7,887 nucleotides of DNA, taken from NCBI GenBank assembly GCA_937988735.1, contig CALKHQ010000295.1, forward strand, positions 1-7,887, in the 5' to 3' direction. The DNA is from an uncultured Alphaproteobacteria bacterium (GTDB lineage: Bacteria; Pseudomonadota; Alphaproteobacteria; CALKHQ01). The position numbers and the translations under genes were made by a program. A model generated the notes under the pieces. The model was not told the DNA's origin. It made no database searches and worked only from the letters and a program-made list of their open reading frames with translations. Position 1 is the first letter of the stretch; every line of letters starts with the position of its first letter. Shown piece after piece: positions 1 to 5,245 of this stretch.

Positions 1-94
1 CGCATTCGATCGGGGTGCCCGCGGCGCCGCGGCGGCTGAGGAAGAAGGCGATGGCCGCCCCGACGACACCGCCGCCGCAGACCGCCACCCGCAT
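1..94 (-). CDS. FAD-dependent oxidoreductase, DAO-like (N-terminal fragment)
   Basis: Only the first 31 codons lie in the window; the gene continues beyond position 1. The translation starts MRVAVCGGGVVGAAIAFFLS and reaches an acidic residue at E30. This is a classic dinucleotide-binding Rossmann start: a short beta strand, a GxGxxG glycine loop (residues 7-12), a helix, then an acidic residue at the end of the second strand that would hold the ribose of FAD. Glycine oxidase, D-amino-acid dehydrogenase and GlpA-type proteins of the DAO superfamily begin this way. The ATG at 94 lies 13 bases after the DUF3501 stop, so it is probably the fourth gene of the rubrerythrin operon. I see no clear Shine-Dalgarno sequence. 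The substrate cannot be told from this fragment. A flavoprotein beside a GlpC-like protein recalls the GlpA/GlpC pairing, but that link is inference. Confidence 0.72.
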   Translation of the reverse strand, partial: MRVAVCGGGVVGAAIAFFLSRRGAAGTPIEC

Positions 95-107
95 CGCCGG
101 GCGGGCC

Positions 108-713
108 TCAGGCGGCCGCGGCGGCGTCTGGCGCGAAGTCGTGGACGAGGGTGGTGCGGACAGCCTCCGGCATGACGGCCATGTGCCCGTATTCCGGATG
201 GTCGAAACCCAGCACCACCTGCACGCCGGCGCGGCGGAAGGCCGCGATCTGCTGCGGCGTCAGCTTGAAGTGCACGAACTGGACGGCGCTCGCCTTGCCG
301 TCGGCGCGGGTGCGCTCGACGTCCTCTTCCGGCCGCGCCTCGACGCGCTCGCCGTCGATCGTCATCAGGATGTGGTTCTCGATGCCGCCCAGCCGGCGCA
401 GCACCGCCTCGCGGCGCTGTTTGTCGTCGATCTCGAACATCACCGTTGCCACCAGCTCGTCCCCCTTGGGGATCAGCGGGTTGTAGGCCCTGAGCTCGTC
501 CTCGATCTGCTCCTCGCCGCCCTTCTCGATGAACAGCATCTCGTGGACCTGGTGCAGCATGGTGTCGTAGTTCTCGAAGTAGAAGGTCGCGAACGGTCCG
601 ACCTCCACGCGCCGGTTGCGCTTGGCTGCCGCCATGGCGCGCCGGCGCTCGGCGCGCACGGCGGCATAGGCGTCCATCGCCATGATGTCGTCGCGGGTGA
701 TCTCGGTCTTCAT
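108..713 (-). CDS. DUF3501 family protein
   Basis: This 201-residue protein matches my memory of the DUF3501 family, whose genes recur beside rubrerythrin and GlpC-like iron-sulfur genes in proteobacteria. Its biochemical function is not established. It begins MKTEITRDDIMAMDAY, with no signal peptide and no membrane segment, so it is probably cytoplasmic. It has no cysteine and so cannot carry a cysteine-ligated cluster. Conserved-looking polar patches are FENYDTMLHQVHEM (residues 46-59, with H54, H57 and E58) and FDHPEYGH (170-177). They could bind metal or a partner, but this is a guess. The C-terminus is a short poly-alanine tail. The ATG at 713 follows a GAGG element about 8 bases upstream and lies 60 bases after the iron-sulfur gene's stop. 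Its constant company suggests an accessory or assembly role for the rubrerythrin/iron-sulfur pair. Confidence 0.85.
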   Translation of the reverse strand: MKTEITRDDIMAMDAYAAVRAERRRAMAAAKRNRRVEVGPFATFYFENYDTMLHQVHEMLFIEKGGEEQIEDELRAYNPLIPKGDELVATVMFEIDDKQRREAVLRRLGGIENHILMTIDGERVEARPEEDVERTRADGKASAVQFVHFKLTPQQIAAFRRAGVQVVLGFDHPEYGHMAVMPEAVRTTLVHDFAPDAAAAA

Positions 714-773
714 CCTCTCATCCTCGCCTTCGCGCTCTCTTCCGACCGAACATGGGCCGGAGGCCGCGCGCTT

Positions 774-2126
774 CTAGCCCAGGCCGTAAGCCATCGCCAT
801 CAGCTGGATCGGATGCGGGGCGCGATCGACCGGCGGGGGCGCCCCCTCCGACAGCCGCTCCATGCCCTGGACAATGTGCTCGCCGGCGAGAGGGCATTCG
901 GAAACGACATGCCGGCGGCCGGCCTGGGCTCCCTCCAGCGCCTTGCGCGCGACCGGGCGCCCGACCTTGAGCGCCACCTCGAAATTGTCCTTCATCACGC
1001 CCCAGGACCCGCCGTGGCCGGAGCAGCGCTCGATCACCTCGACCTCGGCACCCGGGATCAGGCGCAGCATCTCGCCGGCCTTGACGCCCATGTTCTGCGC
1101 GCGGGCATGGCAGGCCACGTGCAGGCTGACCCCACCGTCCAGCGGCTTCAGCCCCGGCGCCAGCCCCTCGCGGCGGGCGATGTCCACGACATATTCCGAG
1201 ACGTCGAATGTGGCCTGGGCCAGCTTCTTCACTGCCGGATCATCGGGCAGGATCAGCGGCCATTCGAACTTCAGCATCAGCGCGCAGGACGGCACCAGCG
1301 CGATGATGTCGTAGCCCCTGTCGATCCAGCCGCCGAGCTCGGCCGAGACCTTCCGCGCCCGTTCGGCCACCCGGGCGATGTCGCCGTGCTCGAGCTGGGG
1401 CATGCCGCAGCAGGCCGGGTAGACGACCTCGGTCTCGACCCCGTTGTGCGCCAGCACCGCACGCGTCGCCGTGCCGATGTCGGGGTTGTTGTAGTTGACG
1501 AAGCAGGTCGCGTAGAGCACCGCCTTGCGGCCGAAGGCCGGGGCCTCCCGGTTGACCGCCGGCGCCGCGCCCTTCGCCCGGGCGACGAAGGTCTTGCCGT
1601 GATACTTCGGCAGGGCGGCGTCGCGATGGACGCCGGCGACCTTCTCCATCAGCGGCCGGGTGATCGTGTTGCCGCGCTTCGACGCCCAGTTGGCGAGGCC
1701 CGGAACCACGCTCGCCAGCTTGCCGTTGCGGTCGGTCTCGGTCAGCCGCTCGCCCCATTTGTCGACCTTGCCCTGTGCGCGCTCGGCTGCCCGTGCGCGG
1801 AGCATCAGGTGCGGGAAGTCAATGGCGAACTCGTGCGGCGGCACGTAGGGACATTTGCTCATGAAGCAGATGTCGCACAGGGTGCACGCCTCGACGACCG
1901 GCTTGAAACCGGCGGAGTCCACGCTGTCGAGCTCGCCCGTCGGCGAGTCGTCGATCAGGTCGAACAGCCGCGGGAAGCTGTCGCACAGGTTGAAGCACAG
2001 CCGGCAGCCGTGACAGACCTCGAACACGCGCCGCATCTCGGCGTCGAGCTTCTGCGGATCGGTGAAATCCGGGTTCTGCCAGTCCAGCGGATGGCGGACC
2101 GGCGCTTCCAAGCTGCCTTCGCGCAT
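774..2126 (-). CDS. GlpC-like / heterodisulfide reductase-related iron-sulfur protein
   Basis: A 450-residue electron-transfer protein of the COG0247 type. Two ferredoxin-like clusters lie in the N-terminal part: C38, C41, C44, C48 (CxxCxxCxxxC) and C81, C84, C87, C92 (the last followed by PYVPPHEF). Two CCG-type domains follow. The first has C208, the pair C239-C240 in ACCGMPQLEHGD, and C281. The second has C339, C368 and C411, but its signature reads RCSGHGG rather than CCG, and the final motif is CPLAG, so it has lost cysteines. Family members pass electrons between a flavoprotein and a quinone or other acceptor. There is no signal peptide or membrane helix, so any membrane contact would be peripheral. 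It follows rubrerythrin by 83 bases and precedes DUF3501 by 60. The start is the only good ATG, but its Shine-Dalgarno is weak (an AGGAAA lies about 16 bases upstream). The likely job is electron supply to, or from, the rubrerythrin (inference). Confidence 0.88.
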   Translation of the reverse strand: MREGSLEAPVRHPLDWQNPDFTDPQKLDAEMRRVFEVCHGCRLCFNLCDSFPRLFDLIDDSPTGELDSVDSAGFKPVVEACTLCDICFMSKCPYVPPHEFAIDFPHLMLRARAAERAQGKVDKWGERLTETDRNGKLASVVPGLANWASKRGNTITRPLMEKVAGVHRDAALPKYHGKTFVARAKGAAPAVNREAPAFGRKAVLYATCFVNYNNPDIGTATRAVLAHNGVETEVVYPACCGMPQLEHGDIARVAERARKVSAELGGWIDRGYDIIALVPSCALMLKFEWPLILPDDPAVKKLAQATFDVSEYVVDIARREGLAPGLKPLDGGVSLHVACHARAQNMGVKAGEMLRLIPGAEVEVIERCSGHGGSWGVMKDNFEVALKVGRPVARKALEGAQAGRRHVVSECPLAGEHIVQGMERLSEGAPPPVDRAPHPIQLMAMAYGLG

Positions 2127-2154
2127 CTGAACGTCCGGTCTTTCCTGTGGGGGC

Positions 2155-2201
2155 GGAAAGAAAGAAAGGGAGGGGAGCGGGACGGTCGGGTCCCGCTCCC
2201 C
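2155..2201 (-). terminator. Hairpin with pyrimidine tail after rubrerythrin: terminator or attenuator
   Basis: Positions 2172-2183 and 2190-2201 are perfect 12-base complements (GGGGAGCGGGAC / GTCCCGCTCCCC) around a 6-base loop. Read on the minus strand, the stem is followed directly by a T-rich pyrimidine run (rc of 2155-2171, three TTT blocks separated by C). It begins 8 bases after the rubrerythrin stop and lies before the iron-sulfur gene. This looks like an intrinsic terminator with an imperfect U-tract, so partial read-through is plausible. No separate promoter for the iron-sulfur gene is evident in the 83-base gap. The hairpin could also protect the rubrerythrin mRNA 3' end. Confidence 0.68.
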
Positions 2202-2209
2202 AGCCAGGA

Positions 2210-2629
2210 TCAGCCGAGCTCGTTCAGGGCCTTCTGGAACCGGCCGGCGTGGCTCTTCTCGGCGCGAGCCAGCGTCTCGAACCAGTCGGCGATCTCGTCG
2301 AAGCCCTCCTCGCGGGCCGAGCGCGCCATGCCCGGGTACATGTCGGTGTACTCGTGGGTCTCACCGGCGATGGCGGCCTTCAGGTTCTGCTGGGTGGTGC
2401 CGATCGGCTCGCCCGTCGCCGGGTCGCCGACCTCGCGCAGGAACTCCAGGTGGCCGTGGGCATGGCCAGTCTCGCCCTCTGCGGTCGAGCGGAACACCGC
2501 CGCGACGTCGTTGTAGCCTTCGACGTCAGCGCGCTGGGCGAAATAGAGGTAGCGGCGGTTCGCCATGGACTCGCCGGCAAACGCGTCCTTCAGGTTCTGT
2601 TCGGTCTTGGTGCCTTTCAGAGCTGGCAT
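2210..2629 (-). CDS. rbr: Rubrerythrin (di-iron domain only)
   Basis: This 139-residue protein is a ferritin-like four-helix di-iron protein that reduces hydrogen peroxide to water in the cytoplasm. The ligand pattern fits rubrerythrin: E20 in AGESMANRRY, E53 and H56 in EGETGHAHGH, E90 and E93 in AGETHEY, E124 and H127 in EKSH. E20, E53 and H56 fall at the same numbers as in the Desulfovibrio vulgaris protein as I recall it. The C-terminal rubredoxin domain is absent (the protein ends at ALNELG), so reduction must come from another protein. The reading frame stays open upstream, but ATG 2629 is the start: GGAGGA (2635-2640 on the minus strand) sits 5 bases before it, and the extension is repeat-derived. 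It is the first gene of the operon and probably the most expressed. A candidate Irr box lies about 100 bases upstream. Confidence 0.93.
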   Translation of the reverse strand: MPALKGTKTEQNLKDAFAGESMANRRYLYFAQRADVEGYNDVAAVFRSTAEGETGHAHGHLEFLREVGDPATGEPIGTTQQNLKAAIAGETHEYTDMYPGMARSAREEGFDEIADWFETLARAEKSHAGRFQKALNELG

Positions 2630-2663
2630 CTGATTCCTCCATCGCATTCCTGGAAAACCGAGC

Positions 2664-2685
2664 CCTGGCGGGTTTCCCGGCCAGG
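2664..2685 (-). promoter_or_regulatory. Hairpin in the rubrerythrin 5' leader
   Basis: CCTGG pairs with CCAGG and CGGG pairs with CCCG around a three-base loop, with a single bulged base at 2680. It lies 35 bases upstream of the rubrerythrin start, inside the roughly 100-base leader implied by the candidate promoter. It does not cover the Shine-Dalgarno. It may stabilise the mRNA or be fortuitous in GC-rich DNA. Confidence 0.35.
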
Positions 2686-2728
2686 CAACGGCGCTAACGA
2701 TGCTCCCCGCCCCCGTGTCTGTCAACAG

Positions 2729-2745
2729 ATTAGAATTATTCCAAG
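2729..2745. promoter_or_regulatory. Candidate Irr box (iron control element) upstream of rubrerythrin
   Basis: The sequence ATTAGAATTATTCCAAG is an imperfect palindrome; TTAGAAT and ATTCCAA match as inverted arms at 6 of 7 positions. Against the alphaproteobacterial Irr box as I remember it (TTTAGAAnnnTTCTAAA), 11 of 14 specified positions agree. It is one of the few AT-rich spots in this region, it lies over the candidate -10 of the rubrerythrin promoter, and an irr gene sits less than 1 kb away. Irr bound here would be expected to block transcription when iron is scarce. A Fur-type site is the main alternative. Confidence 0.66.
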
Positions 2746-2763
2746 AATGCAAATGACTCGCAA
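2735..2763 (-). promoter_or_regulatory. Candidate promoter of the rubrerythrin operon
   Basis: On the minus strand, TTGCGA (2758-2763) and AATAAT (2735-2740) are separated by 17 bases. They match the sigma-70 boxes at 4 of 6 and 5 of 6 positions. Transcription would start near 2728 and give a leader of about 100 bases. The -10 lies inside the candidate Irr box. A TTGACA occurs further downstream but has no good -10 partner. Confidence 0.5.
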
Positions 2764-2790
2764 CTGCGCCCCTCCCAAAGTCCCTCCTTC

Positions 2791-2933
2791 CCGTCGTGGT
2801 CCGGCTTGACCGGACCACCCGCGCAGGGGATGCCGGGCGCCGTCATGCCCCTGCGTCCCGAGCTGACACGCGGACGACGCCCGCTGCGCGGCTTCCGGCC
2901 CTCTGGGTGTCCGGTCAAGCCGGACGACGACGG
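2791..2933. repeat. Nested palindromic intergenic repeat element
   Basis: The outer arms 2791-2820 and 2905-2933 are inverted copies that differ by one substitution and one single-base indel. Each arm is itself a small hairpin (GGTCCGG-CTTGA-CCGGACC in the left arm). The core contains another hairpin, GCAGGGG to CCCCTGC, spanning 2823-2854. Both the design and the sequence style resemble the small palindromic elements scattered between genes in alphaproteobacterial genomes. A transcript could fold into a long rod. It fills the middle of the 454-base gap between rubrerythrin and irr and carries no credible gene. I see nothing else recognisable from 2954 to 3083. Confidence 0.75.
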
Positions 2934-2953
2934 TATGGGAGACGACGGTATGG
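2926..2953. repeat. Short tandem direct repeat beside the palindromic element
   Basis: GACGACGGTATGG occurs at 2926-2938 and again at 2941-2953, a 15-base period. The first copy overlaps the end of the palindromic element's right arm. It may be a duplication made when the element inserted, or a slippage product. No function is evident. Confidence 0.6.
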
Positions 2954-3083
2954 TGAGAGGCTCGGGTGCGGCGCGGTCCGGCTGCCGCGACGGCACCGTG
3001 GCGCGCCGGTCATACCGGGTGGCGACAGGGCACGGCCGAGGCGAAGCGCCCGGCGGTAACCGCAATCCGGAAGGGAAAGGCCC

Positions 3084-3554
3084 CTACCGCCGGCGGATGC
3101 GGTCGCGGGGGCGGACGCGGATGACGACGTCGACCGCCGCGATCTCGTGGCCGTCGGGCGTTTCCGGCAGGGCCGCGAAGGCGACGTTGGCGGCGTCGAT
3201 GTCGACGATGTCGCCGCTGTCCTCGTAGTAGAAGTGGTGGTGCGAGCCGGTGTTGGTGTCGAAGTAGCTGCGGCCCGATTCCACCACGACCTCGCGCAGC
3301 AGGCCGGCTGCCGTGAACTGGTGCAGCGTGTTGTAGACGGTGGCGAGCGAGATGCGGGTGCCCGCGTTGCTGGCCTCGCCGTGGAGCTGCTCGGCGGTGA
3401 CGTGACGGTCGGCGGTGCCGAACAGCAGCTCGGCAAGCGCGATGCGCTGGCGGGTCGGGCGCAGCCCGGCCCGCTTCAGCCGTTCGACCGTGTCCTGGCG
3501 CCCCTGCGCGTCGGCCGTGTGCACGTGCTCATGCATGTCCATGGACACACACAT
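3084..3554 (-). CDS. irr: Iron response regulator Irr (Fur family)
   Basis: A DNA-binding regulator of 156 residues. In Bradyrhizobium and relatives, Irr accumulates when iron is low and represses haem synthesis and iron-storage genes while favouring uptake. Recognition rests on AGLRPTRQRIAL (residues 29-40), LLFG, the helix-turn-helix segment ISLATVYNTLHQFT (68-81), YFDTN (97-101), the triple histidine HHH at 105-107, and the closing VDVVIRVR; together these fit Irr better than Fur, Zur or PerR. The cysteine-proline haem motif known from Bradyrhizobium Irr is absent, while the N-terminus carries HEHVH (8-12). The start is uncertain: ATGs at 3554, 3542 and 3536 are all possible and none has a clear Shine-Dalgarno; a TTG at 3596 is less likely. 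It lies 45 bases after the flavoprotein gene and is probably cotranscribed. I see no Irr box directly before it. Confidence 0.9.
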   Translation of the reverse strand: MCVSMDMHEHVHTADAQGRQDTVERLKRAGLRPTRQRIALAELLFGTADRHVTAEQLHGEASNAGTRISLATVYNTLHQFTAAGLLREVVVESGRSYFDTNTGSHHHFYYEDSGDIVDIDAANVAFAALPETPDGHEIAAVDVVIRVRPRDRIRRR

Positions 3555-3599
3555 AGCGCGCAGGGGCCGGCTGCGCAATTGTCGCGCGTCCGGCAACCG

Positions 3600-4997
3600 T
3601 CAGTTGCCGGTGGTGATTCGCTCCACCAGCTCCTTCACGGTCGGCACATAGCCGTTCGAGTAGAACGGATCCTCCGCGAAGCGGTAGGCGTTGTGGCCGG
3701 CAAACATGAGCTGGTTCTCGATCTGCTCCGAATGGCTGATGGCCTGCAGCGTCTTCTGGATGCAGAAGGAGCGCGGATCGGCCTTCCGCCCGGTGGAGTA
3801 GGGCTCCGTCTGCGACCAGTTCGAGAACTGGCACTGGCTGAGGCAGCCCATGCATTCGATCTGGTCCTTGCGGATCTGCTGCGCTTCCTCCGGGGTGACG
3901 AAGATCAGCGTGGAATCCGGCGTCCGCATCGCCTCGGTGTAGCCCTCGGCCATCCACGCCAGCGCACGCGTCCTGTCCTGCGAGGTGACGTAGACCGTGC
4001 GGCTGCGCGCGCCCACGGACAGTTCGGTGTCGTGGTCGCCCAGCGCCTCGGTGGTGTAGGCGATCTGCCGCTCGCTGCGGTCGATCAGGTTCTGCAGGAA
4101 CTGGTTGCGGACCGCCGAGGAGTAGAAGCCGGTGGGGCTGAACTTGTGCAGCAGCACGTCGCCTTCCTTCAGCGTCAGCAGGCGCTGCTTCCACGCGTCA
4201 GAGATCGGGCTCTCCATGGTCAGCAGCGGCCGGGTGCCGAACTGGAAGGCGACCGGCGCGATGTCGGGGTCCTCGATCACGTCCTCCCACTCGCGCAGGA
4301 ACCAGACGCCGCCCGCCATCACGATCGGGGTTTCGTGGAGCCCGAATTCCTTCATCTGGGCCCGGAGCGCCACCAGGCGCCGGTACGGCGGCTCCGGCTT
4401 CAGCGGGTCCTCGGCATTGCTGAGCCCGTTGTGCCCGCCGGCGAGCCACGGATCCTCGTAGACCACCGCGCCCAGCCATTCCGGAAACTTGTGATAGGCC
4501 CGCTTCCACAGCGCGCGGAATGCGCGGGCGGAGGAGACGATCGGGTAGTAGTAGACGCCGTGCTCGGCGCAGATCTCGGCCAGCTTGTAGGGCATGCCCG
4601 CGCCGCAGGTCACCCCGTGGATCAGCTTGCCCACCCGGCTCAGCGCCGCGCGCAGGATCGTCTCTGCGCCCGCCATCTCCCACAGGATGTTCATGTGGAT
4701 GCGGCCTTCGCCGCCGGCGTATTCGTGAGCGATCCGGGCCTGCTCGCAGGCGCCTTCGATCGCATAGGCCAGCAGCTCCTGGTGCCGTTCGCGCCGGGTC
4801 CGCCCGCGGTAGACCTGCGGGATCAGGTTGCCGTCGGCGTCATAGGAGTCGGCGTTGACGCCGGAGAAGGTGCCGATGCCGCCGGCGGCAGCCCAGGCGC
4901 CGGAGGACCGCCCGTTCGACACGGAAATTCCCTTGCCGCCCTCGATCAGCGGCAGCACTTCCTTGCCAGACATGCGGAGGGGTTGAAGCCGGATCAT
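3600..4997 (-). CDS. Nitronate monooxygenase / PfaD-like flavin oxidoreductase with C-terminal Cys motif
   Basis: A 465-residue FMN-dependent TIM-barrel protein of the COG2070 type (nitronate monooxygenase, enoyl reductase FabK, PfaD). Landmarks are GGIGTFSG (39-46), HMNILWE (101-107), LAGGHNG with the family histidine at H189, VMAGGVW (226-232) and FQFGTRPLLTMES (251-263). It is longer than the usual 320-380 residues. The extra C-terminal part holds C382, C385 and C389 (ECMGCLSQCQF) and C412, a CxxCxxxC-x22-C layout that could bind an iron-sulfur cluster, similar in idea to the dienoyl-CoA reductase family. The start at 4997 is supported by AAGGAAGG just upstream. No signal or membrane segment is visible. 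The substrate is unknown; oxidation of nitronates, or reduction of an enoyl thioester, would both fit the fold. irr follows closely downstream. Confidence 0.82.
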   Translation of the reverse strand: MIRLQPLRMSGKEVLPLIEGGKGISVSNGRSSGAWAAAGGIGTFSGVNADSYDADGNLIPQVYRGRTRRERHQELLAYAIEGACEQARIAHEYAGGEGRIHMNILWEMAGAETILRAALSRVGKLIHGVTCGAGMPYKLAEICAEHGVYYYPIVSSARAFRALWKRAYHKFPEWLGAVVYEDPWLAGGHNGLSNAEDPLKPEPPYRRLVALRAQMKEFGLHETPIVMAGGVWFLREWEDVIEDPDIAPVAFQFGTRPLLTMESPISDAWKQRLLTLKEGDVLLHKFSPTGFYSSAVRNQFLQNLIDRSERQIAYTTEALGDHDTELSVGARSRTVYVTSQDRTRALAWMAEGYTEAMRTPDSTLIFVTPEEAQQIRKDQIECMGCLSQCQFSNWSQTEPYSTGRKADPRSFCIQKTLQAISHSEQIENQLMFAGHNAYRFAEDPFYSNGYVPTVKELVERITTGN

Positions 4998-5080
4998 CGA
5001 CCTTCCTTGAAACCGTATGAGTACTCTTGGCGGCTATGTGTGTCCGGCCGTCCCCGCATGACCACAGGGTGCGCGAAAAA

Positions 5081-5108
5081 ATTATCGCGGCGCCGCCGCT
5101 GCCAGCAA
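5081..5108 (-). promoter_or_regulatory. Weak candidate promoter for the flavoprotein-irr unit
   Basis: On the minus strand, TTGCTG (5103-5108) and GATAAT (5081-5086) are 16 bases apart, followed by a run of six T (rc of 5076-5081). This is the only AT-rich spot in the 248-base gap upstream of the flavoprotein gene. The same segment could instead be a weak terminator of the dioxygenase gene, because a 5-bp stem (5087-5099) precedes the T-run by five bases. The two readings cannot be separated by eye. Confidence 0.3.
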
Positions 5109-5150
5109 CACGGCAGCCGGGCGGTGGTTCCAACATTGGTTGAGCCCGCG

Positions 5151-5160
5151 CCCCCCCCCC
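5151..5160. repeat. Homopolymer tract of ten C
   Basis: Ten consecutive C lie in the gap between the dioxygenase and flavoprotein genes, about 65 bases upstream of the candidate -10 of the latter. Such tracts slip during replication and are also error-prone in sequencing. No coding frame is affected. Confidence 0.9.
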
Positions 5161-5245
5161 TTGCCGACCTGCGCCGGCGGCGGCTCGGGCATCCAGGAGC
5201 AAGAGGGAAGGGATCGGTAACCGGGAGGGAGAAGGCTCGGGGCCG

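Noticed and set aside
15..2516. Plus-strand 833-residue open frame
   Set aside because: It runs antisense through DUF3501, the GlpC-like gene and rubrerythrin, all of which have clear family motifs. Its translation is Arg/Ala/His-rich with no recognisable domain, the usual shadow in GC-rich DNA.
2630..2818. N-terminal extension of rubrerythrin up to 2818
   Set aside because: The extra 63 residues come from the palindromic element and the promoter region, and a good Shine-Dalgarno marks ATG 2629.
2736..3065. Small minus-strand and plus-strand frames in the rubrerythrin-irr gap
   Set aside because: Their translations are dominated by the palindromic repeat, they lack Shine-Dalgarno signals, and they resemble no protein family.
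3055..3083. irr terminator
   Set aside because: The GCGGT/ACCGC pairing downstream of the irr stop has a one-base loop and no T-tract, so it does not qualify.
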